From positions 1 to 7,509 of the forward strand of contig JAGYOV010000043.1 in assembly GCA_018399375.1 (NCBI GenBank): a stretch of DNA of 7,509 nucleotides, given 5' to 3'. Under the pieces are notes generated by a model. It had not been told where the DNA came from. It was given only the letters and a program-made list of their open reading frames with translations, and did not search any database. Source of the DNA: Dehalococcoidia bacterium (GTDB lineage Bacteria; Chloroflexota; Dehalococcoidia; GIF9; AB-539-J10). Positions 1-6,368 of the stretch are shown here, piece after piece; position 1 is the stretch's first letter, and each line of letters starts with the position of its first letter. The position numbers and the translations under genes were made by a program.

Positions 1-69
1 TTATGCTCTTTGAGCAGCGGAAAACCTGCAGGAGATGTATTTTACATGTTAACGCAAGTAGGAGAGGCC

Positions 70-454
70 ATGCTTGTTGTCAACAGGTGTTCTGGTTGCC
101 GTATCTGTGGAACAACCCGTCTCATCAGGGGCTTTGCTAAGGGTAACTCCTTGCCACAGCAAACTTTGGCCCAGATTTTTCGATATGTAAATCAGTTGAT
201 TTCTGTAGCCCACTTTGCGTTCGTTGAGACGTCCTTTATCAGACTGTGTCTTGTTAGTACTACTGACATTAATTGTAAAAGGATGCTTCGTGGAGTTTAA
301 TAATCTGAAGGGAATACTAGCTGTAGAGAGCTTTGTCTGCTTGGATGTGCCTGGCATACTATTATGACAAGTGCTAAATGGCAAGCTATAGCTGTATTAT
401 ATTATAATAGTAATGTTATTTGGAATCTATAATCTGAACGGCAAGTAAGTTTGT
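70..454 (+). pseudogene. Decayed four-cluster [4Fe-4S] polyferredoxin (DmsB/HycB-like or aldehyde oxidoreductase-associated type)
   Basis: This is the only coding trace in the gene-poor first 529 bases. Read from the ATG at 70 (GGAGAGG just upstream at 61-67), the frame starts MLVVN and then CSGCRIC. All four cluster motifs of a polyferredoxin keep their spacing without an indel. Cluster 1 is CxxCxxCxxxC with Cys codons at 88, 97, 106 and Arg at 118. Cluster 2 is CxxCxxxxCxxxCP, now His 211, Phe 220, Phe 235, Cys 247, Leu 250. Cluster 3 is CxxCxxCxxxCP, now Thr 316, Arg 325, Cys 334, Cys 346, Ala 349. Cluster 4 is CxxC-x5-CxxxC, now Val 394, Tyr 403, Trp 421, Ser 433. Six of 16 cysteines survive, and several losses are single-base changes from TGT/TGC. 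Stops lie at 298-303, 430 and 454, so no electron-transfer protein can be made. The motif spacing is seen directly; the family is inferred from it. The 5' limit is uncertain, and bases 1-69 show nothing else recognisable. Confidence 0.68.
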
Positions 455-479
455 AAAGGCATAGGAACAGAGATATTTT
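451..479 (+). promoter_or_regulatory. Weak candidate sigma70-type promoter for the operon
   Basis: TTGTAA (451-456) and TATTTT (474-479) are separated by 17 nt. Each matches the TTGACA/TATAAT consensus at four of six bases. Transcription would begin near 486, giving a leader of about 45 nt before the first gene, whose ribosome binding site AGGAGG is at 520-525. The region is AT-rich, so chance matches are likely. It is listed because the operon must start somewhere between the decayed ferredoxin and position 530. No operator or riboswitch was recognised here. Confidence 0.25.
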
Positions 480-529
480 AAAGAGAGTTCTTGATCTCTC
501 AAAAAGACGAGAAATATTGAGGAGGTATC

Positions 530-925
530 ATGAAAGAAAAAATTAAAGTTCTCGTTGCCAAACCGGGGTTGGATGGGCATGAGCGGGGAGCGAGGGTCCT
601 GACCCTTGGGTTGAGAGGAGAGGGATTGGATGTTGTCTACACTGGACTCAGGAGGACTCCTGAAGAGATAGTAGAGCGAGCCATCAAGGAAGAAGTGGAT
701 GTGATAGCCTGTAGCATTCTCTCTGGAGCGCATAAAGAGCTTCTTCCAAGGGTGGTTGATCTGGCGAAGAAAAAGGGGTTGGAAAAAGTCTTGATTATGG
801 CGGGAGGCAACATCCCTAATGAGGACATCCCGTTCTTGGAGGAGAAAGGAATTGATGTTGTCTTTGACCAGGGTTCTACAATTAAGGAGATAGCCAATTG
901 GATTCGGGAGAACGTTAAGTCGTAA
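530..925 (+). CDS. Cobalamin-binding small subunit (C-terminal domain) of a methylmalonyl-CoA-mutase-type acyl-CoA mutase
   Basis: This 131-residue protein is a free-standing B12-binding domain that carries adenosylcobalamin for the large mutase subunit encoded at 4581-6329. It has the base-off/His-on motif DGHERG (residues 15-20), in which His17 would be the lower axial cobalt ligand. Lys11 and Asp15 match Lys604 and Asp608 of Propionibacterium MutB. The second nucleotide-tail motif is CSILSG (61-66), and the third is AGGNIP (91-96). It spans the whole Rossmann-like domain with no catalytic barrel, as in two-part archaeal and anaerobic-bacterial mutases. The ATG at 530 follows AGGAGG (520-525) with a short 4-nt spacer. 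It is the first gene of the operon and is separated from its partner by three CoA-activation genes. The domain assignment is firm. The acyl substrate depends on the large subunit and is not known. Confidence 0.93.
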   Translation: MKEKIKVLVAKPGLDGHERGARVLTLGLRGEGLDVVYTGLRRTPEEIVERAIKEEVDVIACSILSGAHKELLPRVVDLAKKKGLEKVLIMAGGNIPNEDIPFLEEKGIDVVFDQGSTIKEIANWIRENVKS

Positions 926-1011
926 TAGAATAAATAGTCAAGCTGAAATCAGGATGCATATTTTTGTCAGAAGCCCCATCTTTGAACTGGCAGGTTGCTC
1001 CTGCGATTAGC

Positions 1012-1016
1012 GGAGG
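1012..1016 (+). promoter_or_regulatory. Ribosome binding site that sets the start of the ligase beta subunit
   Basis: GGAGG lies 5 nt before the ATG at 1022. An in-frame TTG at 995 would add nine residues, but it has no ribosome binding site and would place this GGAGG inside the coding region. Family alignment also begins at MKLFEFEAK, so 1022 is the preferred start. Confidence 0.85.
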
Positions 1017-1021
1017 ATAAT

Positions 1022-2173
1022 ATGAAACTGTTTGAATTTGAAGCTAAGGGATTTTTCAAGAAAGCAGGGATTCCTGTTCCGGAGGGGGTGGTGGCTGATA
1101 CAGCAGAAGGAGCTCGGAAGGCATATGAAGATCTAGGGGGAAATGTTGTTTTGAAGTCACAGGTGTTGGCGGGTGGGAGAGGGAAGGCGGGGGGGGTGAA
1201 ATTCCCCAAATCCAGTGACGAAGCTTTTGCCATGGCCACTGAAATATTAAATATGAAGATCAAAGACATGCCCGTGGAGAAAGTGCTGGTTGAAAGAGCT
1301 CTGGATATAAAGAAGGAATTCTATCTTGGAATTATAACTGATCCTGATAAAGGTTGTCCGTTGCTAATGTTCAGTGCGGAAGGGGGTGTAGAGATTGAAG
1401 TTCTGGCTGCTGAGAAGCCTGAGGCCATCAGAAAAGTTTTTATTGATCCCAGATATGGCTTGATGGGTTACCAAGTTCAATTTGAGCTACAGCAAGCAGG
1501 TCTTCCCCAAGAATTACAAAATGGGATTATCAATGCAGCGCGGCGACTCTACCAGGTGTACTGGGATATGGATGGAGAACTTATCGAGATCAATCCGCTT
1601 GTGATAACGAGTGAGGGTAAAGTTATTGCTGCTGATGCTAAGTTCAATGTTGATAATAGCGCTGTTCCCAGGCATCCTGAACTCCCCAAGCGCCCAGCCA
1701 GGACTATTGAAGAGCGAGCTGCTGAACTGGGACTTAGCTACGTATTACTAGATGGCAACATTGGGATAATAAGCAACGGAGCCGGACTTACTATGTCTGC
1801 TATGGACTTCCTGCGAGAATATAGTAGCAGCCCTGCAAATTTCCTGGATCTTGGAGGAGGGGCAACCCAGGCGAGTGCTATCAAGAATGGCATGAAGATC
1901 GTTTTTGAAAATCCCAACGTCACTGCATTGCTAATTTATGTATTTGCTGGAGGACCAAGGTGTGATGTGATCGCCAGTGGTGTCATAGAAGCTCTTGATG
2001 AAATGGAGAAGGAGAAGAGCCTGCGTACTCCTATAGTGGCTACTCTCCATGGCCGTTATAAAGAGGAAGGCATGAAGATATTGTCAGCTTCTAAATCCCC
2101 CTATCTATATCTGGAAACGGAGGTTGAGGATGCGGTACGCAAAGTAATCGAATTGGGAGGGCATTCAAAATGA
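1022..2173 (+). CDS. sucC: Succinate--CoA ligase-like beta subunit (ATP-grasp, ADP-forming type), possibly with altered acid specificity
   Basis: This 383-residue protein is the nucleotide-binding half of an acyl-CoA ligase: acid + CoA + ATP <-> acyl-CoA + ADP + Pi. The N-terminal ATP-grasp domain has GGRGKAGGV (51-59). It keeps the Mg-nucleotide residues Glu189, Asn191 (IEINPLV) and Asp205, which match E. coli SucC Glu197, Asn199 and Asp213. The C-terminal domain has DGNIG, NGAGL and FLDLGGGA. Length is close to the E. coli protein (388). Two substrate-side loops differ. The usual GGI-x-RCD reads AGGPRCD (309-315), and the RLEG-type box reads TLHGRY (341-346). These sit toward the phosphohistidine/acid site in the family, so the acid may not be succinate; that is inference. 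The gene overlaps the alpha-subunit start by ATGA (2170-2173), a sign of translational coupling. A malate--CoA ligase (MtkA-like) is an alternative. Confidence 0.88.
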   Translation: MKLFEFEAKGFFKKAGIPVPEGVVADTAEGARKAYEDLGGNVVLKSQVLAGGRGKAGGVKFPKSSDEAFAMATEILNMKIKDMPVEKVLVERALDIKKEFYLGIITDPDKGCPLLMFSAEGGVEIEVLAAEKPEAIRKVFIDPRYGLMGYQVQFELQQAGLPQELQNGIINAARRLYQVYWDMDGELIEINPLVITSEGKVIAADAKFNVDNSAVPRHPELPKRPARTIEERAAELGLSYVLLDGNIGIISNGAGLTMSAMDFLREYSSSPANFLDLGGGATQASAIKNGMKIVFENPNVTALLIYVFAGGPRCDVIASGVIEALDEMEKEKSLRTPIVATLHGRYKEEGMKILSASKSPYLYLETEVEDAVRKVIELGGHSK

Positions 2174-3057
2174 GTATTTTGATCAACAAGGATAGTAAAG
2201 TTCTATCTCAAGGGATTACGGGGAAGCTGGGAAGTTTTGCCACGGAGAGGATGGTTGAATATGGTACTAAAGTGGTAGCAGGTATTACGCCGGGGAAGGG
2301 TGGTAGTGAGACCATGGGTGTTCCCATATACAATACGGTGCGAGAGGCAGTGAGGGTTCATCAAATTGATGCCACGATTTTATTTGTCCCACCAGCCTTT
2401 GTTAAAGAGGCCATATTTGAAGCCCTCGATGCTGAAATTAAATTGATTGTGGTTGCTGTAGAGAGGATGCCAGTGAAGGACATGATGATGGTTAAGCAGG
2501 CTATCAAAGGGACGGGGACGATCCTGATAGGGCCCAATTCTCCCGGGATAATTAGTGCTGAAGAGTGCTCTATGGGGTATTTCCCTGGTGACGTCTATCG
2601 CAAGGGCCCGGTGGGGATAGTATCCCGCAGCGGAACTTTCTCTTATCAAGTGGGCGATGAGATTACCAGAGCTGGTCTTGGAGAGACCTCTTCATTGGGC
2701 ATAGGAGGAGATCCCGTTACCGGGTGCAACTTCGTGGATATCCTGAAACTATATGAAGAGGATCCTGAGACCAAGGTGATTACTCTTATCGGTGAGATTG
2801 GCCGTACCAGTGAGGAGGAAGCGGCAGAATACATACAGAGCAATGTCTCAAAGCCGGTGGTGTCTATTATAGCAGGAAGGACAGCTCCTCCAGGGAAGAC
2901 AATGGGCCATGCAGGGGCAATTATTACAGGGGGCCGCGGTTCATATGATTCTAAGGTCAGGGCTCTGGAAAAAGCAGGAGTTCCCGTAGCTAAAACGCCT
3001 AAAGAAGTAGCTTCTCTCGCCAGAGAGGCTTTAAAGAAGGTGAAATCGAGAAAATAA
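2170..3057 (+). CDS. sucD: Succinate--CoA ligase-like alpha subunit (CoA-binding, phosphohistidine)
   Basis: This 295-residue partner of the preceding beta subunit binds CoA in an N-terminal Rossmann domain. It passes phosphate through an active-site histidine. Visible landmarks are QGITGK-G (14-20), TPGKGG (40-45), GPNSPGII (121-128), SRSGTFSY, GIGGDP and the phosphohistidine motif GHAGAII with His247, equivalent to E. coli His246. The usual GPNCPG motif has Ser124 in place of the Cys that lies near the CoA thiol in E. coli SucD (Cys123). Catalysis does not strictly need that Cys, but the change is unusual. GGAGG at 2156-2160 sits 9 nt before the ATG, inside the end of the beta gene, and the reading frames overlap by 4 bases. 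The two subunits are clearly co-translated. The enzyme could run toward ATP synthesis in a degradative pathway or toward acid activation. Confidence 0.9.
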   Translation: MSILINKDSKVLSQGITGKLGSFATERMVEYGTKVVAGITPGKGGSETMGVPIYNTVREAVRVHQIDATILFVPPAFVKEAIFEALDAEIKLIVVAVERMPVKDMMMVKQAIKGTGTILIGPNSPGIISAEECSMGYFPGDVYRKGPVGIVSRSGTFSYQVGDEITRAGLGETSSLGIGGDPVTGCNFVDILKLYEEDPETKVITLIGEIGRTSEEEAAEYIQSNVSKPVVSIIAGRTAPPGKTMGHAGAIITGGRGSYDSKVRALEKAGVPVAKTPKEVASLAREALKKVKSRK

Positions 3058-4562
3058 TGATGAAAGCATCAGTAGAAAAAAGGATCAAATTTGCTCCTCT
3101 GAGGGAGAAAGTTTTGTCTGCTGAAGAAGCAGCAAAGATAGTATTGAATGGGATGCATATTGGGACATGTGGAACACCCACTGCCGGTTGCCCCGACTCT
3201 TTTTTTGGAGCTCTCGCTAAAAGAGGAGAACAAGGTGAAAGTTTTAAGGTCGATATATGGTCCTGTGCGCCGCTTAGCCAGACGATCGATGGGAAGTTGG
3301 TTGAAGTGGGTTTGTTAAATAGAAGGCTGGCACACCAGGCAAATCCCCTCTTGGCTAAAGAGGCTAATAAGGGCAAGGTTCACTATTCTGATATGGGGGC
3401 AGCCTGGGTTCCTCTTGAAGTAAGAAAGGGATCACTGGGGAAGCTCGATCTTGCTGTTATTGAGGCAGTAGAGGTAACTGAGGAAGGGCATGTTGTCCCC
3501 ACCATCAATGTTGGGGATGAGGCTACTTTTTTGCGCTACGCTGATAACGTTATCATAGAGATAAATATGAATATGCCCCAGGAATTGAGTGGCATTCATG
3601 ACATTTATATTCCCGAAGAGCCTCCCAATAGAAAACCTATTCCCTTGATCAGCGTGAGCGATCGGATCGGGGTGCCTTACATTGAGGTGGCGCCAGAAAA
3701 GATTAAGGGGATTATCATTTCCGATAAAGAAGTGAATGCGCCGGGCAGGGCTCCGATAGATGAAATGAGCAGAGCGATAGCCAAAAATGTTGTGAACTTC
3801 TTTGATGAAGAGGAAAGGCACGGGAGATTGCCGGAAAATCTCCTTCCTTTTCAGACGGGGTTGGGGGCGTTGGGTGGAGCTATCCTCAACGAGCTGGATG
3901 GATCCAGGTTTGAAAACCTGGAAGTACATTCTGCTCTTCTTGATGATGGTGTACTTGATTTGATCGATAGTGGGAAGATAAAAGCTGCTGATGGGGTGGG
4001 GCTTTTCTTCACAAAAGATGCACTCGAGAAGCTTGCAAAGAATGTTGAACGATACAAAGAGAAACTTATTCTTAGACCGATAGACATTGTCAATAGCCCC
4101 GAAGTTATTCGCAGGCTAGGAGTCATTGCTCTAAATACTGCCATAGAGGTTGATATCTATGGGCATGTGAACAGCAGCCATGTGGGAGGATCGCGCATCA
4201 TGACAGGCGTAGCTGGATCGATAGAATTTTCCCGCAATGGCTATCTTTCCATATTCATGACGCCTTCCGTGAGTAAGAAAGGGGCTATTTCTGCTATAGT
4301 CCCTATGGTCCCTCATGTGGATCACACGGAACACGAAGTAAATGTAATAGTAACTGAACAGGGACTAGCGGATCTCAGGGGACTGGATCCTCGAGAACGC
4401 GCTATGAGGATAATAGAAGAGTGTGCTCATCCTGATTATAAGCCTCTTCTCTGGGATTATTTTCATGAAGCTGAAGCTCTTGGTGGACATGAGCCACATA
4501 TATTGAGTAAAGCTTTTTCTTTTCACTTAAGGCTGGCAGAAACGGAAACAATGAAGACCTAA
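3057..4562 (+). CDS. Acetyl-CoA hydrolase/CoA-transferase family protein lacking the catalytic glutamate
   Basis: This 501-residue protein aligns end to end with succinyl-CoA:acetate/propionate CoA-transferases (AarC, ScpC/YgfH, Cat1). Shared features are the N-terminal SAEEAAKIV-NGM segment, FQTGLG (265-270), VRR-like RRLG, DIYGHVNSSHV, GGSRIMTG, HVDHTEHEV and TEQGLADLRGL. These enzymes form a gamma-glutamyl-CoA thioester on a Glu in a YTEV/HSEM-type motif after ENL (Glu294 of AarC). Here the segment reads ENLEVHSALLDDG, with Ala293 (GCT, 3933-3935) at that position. The fold is intact but the standard mechanism should be blocked. It may be a hydrolase, a CoA-binding partner or inactive. The start codon overlaps the preceding stop by one base (TAATG). 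A second ATG at 3060 is equally possible, and no strong ribosome binding site is visible, so coupling to the upstream gene is likely. Confidence 0.85.
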   Translation: MMKASVEKRIKFAPLREKVLSAEEAAKIVLNGMHIGTCGTPTAGCPDSFFGALAKRGEQGESFKVDIWSCAPLSQTIDGKLVEVGLLNRRLAHQANPLLAKEANKGKVHYSDMGAAWVPLEVRKGSLGKLDLAVIEAVEVTEEGHVVPTINVGDEATFLRYADNVIIEINMNMPQELSGIHDIYIPEEPPNRKPIPLISVSDRIGVPYIEVAPEKIKGIIISDKEVNAPGRAPIDEMSRAIAKNVVNFFDEEERHGRLPENLLPFQTGLGALGGAILNELDGSRFENLEVHSALLDDGVLDLIDSGKIKAADGVGLFFTKDALEKLAKNVERYKEKLILRPIDIVNSPEVIRRLGVIALNTAIEVDIYGHVNSSHVGGSRIMTGVAGSIEFSRNGYLSIFMTPSVSKKGAISAIVPMVPHVDHTEHEVNVIVTEQGLADLRGLDPRERAMRIIEECAHPDYKPLLWDYFHEAEALGGHEPHILSKAFSFHLRLAETETMKT

Positions 4563-4570
4563 AAGGAGGT
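4563..4570 (+). promoter_or_regulatory. Near-perfect Shine-Dalgarno sequence for the large mutase subunit
   Basis: AAGGAGGT begins directly after the TAA of the CoA-transferase homologue and lies 10 nt before the ATG at 4581. A nearer ATG at 4573 opens only a short out-of-frame peptide. Together with the family alignment this fixes the start at 4581 and suggests strong initiation for this gene. Confidence 0.8.
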
Positions 4571-4580
4571 AAATGCGAAA

Positions 4581-6329
4581 ATGTTTAGTGAAGAAGAGTT
4601 GAAAGAGATTGAAAAGAAACGAAGAGAGTGGGAAGAAGGTACGCTCAAGAAGACTTTACAGCGGTTCAAGGCAGCTGAGAGCCCCAATACCTATTATTCT
4701 CCGCTGGATGTAAAGGAATTCGATTTCTTGAAGGACGTTGGCTTTCCTGGTGATTATCCCTACACTGCTGGGAAATATGCCTCGCAGGCACCTGGAGCTG
4801 GCCCAGCGGTAGGAGGGGGGCATTCTCTGTCTGGAGGTGGATTGGTAAGGGCTGGCCGATATTCAGGGTATGGTACGGCTGCAGATACAGCAGAGTACTA
4901 CAGCACCATGATCTCCTATGGCAGAGCTCCCGGTTTGAACCTGGCATTGGATCTGCCTACGCAATGTGGCTATGACTCCGATGCTCCTGAGGCGAGAGGA
5001 GAAGTTGGCAAGACGGGAGTGGCGATAGATACTTTCCGGGACTGGGAGATACTGTATGAGCCCTTTAGGGGTATTGCCGAGATAGATAAAATCAACTCGG
5101 CATGGACAATAAATCCTGAATCCAACACGTTGGTAGCCATGTATGTGGCTCTGGCGAAGAAGAGGGGGGTTCCTCTGGATAAACTGAGGTGTACTCCCCA
5201 GAATGACAATCTTAAGGAATATGTCTCTCGTGGAACGCAGATCTGGCCGGTTGCGCATCAGATGAGATTAACGAGAGATACTATCGTGTGGGCTGCTAAG
5301 GAGATGCCACATCTACATCCTGTTAGCGTTTGCGGCCACCACCCCAGGGAAGCAGGAGCAACCAGGGCTCAGGTTCTGGGATTTTCTTTATCCTCTGCTA
5401 TTGCCTATGTGCAACTGGGGTTGGATGCAGGGCTTGATATTGATGCCATAGGCCCTCTGATGAGTTTCAACGATTTGAGTGGTACTATGGAAATGTTGAA
5501 AGAAGTGGCGGTTCTTAGGGCAGCGCGCCGTATGTGGGCCAGAATTATGAAGGAGCGATTTGGTGCTAAGGACCAAAGGAGCCTGATTTACAGGGATGTT
5601 GGTGGTTGCACTATGGGACATGATAACTGCGTTAAGCAAAGACCTCTAAACAACGTGATGCGTGCCACCATAGGCGGCGTTGCTGAAGCGTTAGCAGGAT
5701 ATATACCGTCATGTTATCCCCCCTATGATGAAGCGCTGGGATTGGGGCATAGCATGGAGGCTATCCAGCTTGAACAGGATGCTGCTCGGATTATTATGTA
5801 TGAAGCCCGTTTGTGCGATGTCCTCGATCCGTTAGCTGGCTCTTACTATGTAGAGTATCTGACCGATAAATATGAAAAGGAAGCCTTTGCGATAATTGAT
5901 CAAATTGACAAGATGGGTGGTATGGCTGCCGCTGTCGATTCGGGATGGGTAAGCAGAGAACTGGCGAAAGCGGCTTATGAAAAGCAGATGGCCATAGAAA
6001 ATGGAGAGACCACTATTGTGGGGTTGAACAAGTTTACTGGTGAGCATGAGCTGGATATCAGCATTAACAGAGTGGTGCCCGATCCTTATGACCCTGAGAA
6101 AAGGGCAAGAGCTGAAGAGGAACAGCTCGCTAACCTGGCCAAGGTGAAAAAAGAAAGGGACAATGAGAAAGTGCAGGCAAGCCTTAAGAGGTTAGAGGAG
6201 ATCGCTCGAGACGAGAGTGCCAATACCATCCCCGGGCTGGTTGAATGCGTGGAGGCCTATGCTACCATAGGTGAGATGAGCAGTATTTTCACCAAGGTCT
6301 TTGGGCGTTACGAAGAGCCAGAGCTATGA
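4581..6329 (+). CDS. Large catalytic subunit of a methylmalonyl-CoA-mutase-family acyl-CoA mutase with a remodelled active site
   Basis: This 582-residue TIM-barrel subunit lacks a B12 domain and ends right after VFGRY, where single-chain mutases continue into the cobalamin-binding part. It should pair with the protein at 530-925. Family features include YSPLDVKEFDF, the VGFPGDYPYT segment, LDLPTQCGYDSD, VGKTGVAID, TPQNDNLKEY, WARIMKERFGAK, DPLAGSYYVE and VGLNKF. Tyr94 and Arg217 match MutB Tyr89 and Arg207, which bind the substrate carboxylate, and Gln207 and His254 match Gln197 and His244. Departures: GYH is GHH (His253 for Tyr243); the TQSLHTN motif is YIPSCYP (374-380); LSFFW is MSFND (294-298); the CoA-entry segment is replaced by a Gly-rich stretch (71-92); and 340-355 holds a Cys-containing insertion. 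It is therefore a B12 mutase for a carboxylated acyl-CoA, perhaps not methylmalonyl-CoA. The mutase class is firm; substrate is open. Confidence 0.9.
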   Translation: MFSEEELKEIEKKRREWEEGTLKKTLQRFKAAESPNTYYSPLDVKEFDFLKDVGFPGDYPYTAGKYASQAPGAGPAVGGGHSLSGGGLVRAGRYSGYGTAADTAEYYSTMISYGRAPGLNLALDLPTQCGYDSDAPEARGEVGKTGVAIDTFRDWEILYEPFRGIAEIDKINSAWTINPESNTLVAMYVALAKKRGVPLDKLRCTPQNDNLKEYVSRGTQIWPVAHQMRLTRDTIVWAAKEMPHLHPVSVCGHHPREAGATRAQVLGFSLSSAIAYVQLGLDAGLDIDAIGPLMSFNDLSGTMEMLKEVAVLRAARRMWARIMKERFGAKDQRSLIYRDVGGCTMGHDNCVKQRPLNNVMRATIGGVAEALAGYIPSCYPPYDEALGLGHSMEAIQLEQDAARIIMYEARLCDVLDPLAGSYYVEYLTDKYEKEAFAIIDQIDKMGGMAAAVDSGWVSRELAKAAYEKQMAIENGETTIVGLNKFTGEHELDISINRVVPDPYDPEKRARAEEEQLANLAKVKKERDNEKVQASLKRLEEIARDESANTIPGLVECVEAYATIGEMSSIFTKVFGRYEEPEL

Positions 6330-6368
6330 GGACGCTGCAAATTGATATAATATGCTTGGAGGTTACAA

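Noticed and set aside
49..384. 111-codon open frame on the minus strand
   Set aside because: It resembles no family I know and has no convincing ribosome binding site. It lies opposite the polyferredoxin remnant, whose motif spacing explains the region better.
403..433. Two perfect TATAAT hexamers (403-408 and 428-433)
   Set aside because: Neither has a reasonable -35 box 16-18 nt upstream. They lie in an AT-rich part of the decayed gene, where such matches are expected by chance.
300..438. Direct repeat ATAATCTGAA at 300-309 and 429-438
   Set aside because: Ten bases in AT-rich sequence, with no target-site or operator context. Probably coincidence.
455..529. Cobalamin riboswitch before the B12-binding gene
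   Set aside because: The leader is short and I see no B12 box or paired elements of the expected length.
990..1004. Small hairpin GCAGG-ttgct-CCTGC before the ligase beta gene
   Set aside because: The stem is only 5 bp with no following T-run, so it is not a terminator. It is too weak to call regulatory.
1189..1196. Run of eight G inside the ATP-grasp gene
   Set aside because: It could slip, but it encodes the required GKAGGV motif in frame and the protein is intact. There is no evidence of phase variation.
3432..3929. 165-codon open frame on the minus strand
   Set aside because: It lies wholly antisense within the CoA-transferase homologue and has no recognisable motif.
6346..6351. TATAAT in the gap before the epimerase gene
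   Set aside because: There is no -35 partner at the right distance, and the gap is only 39 nt within an evident operon.
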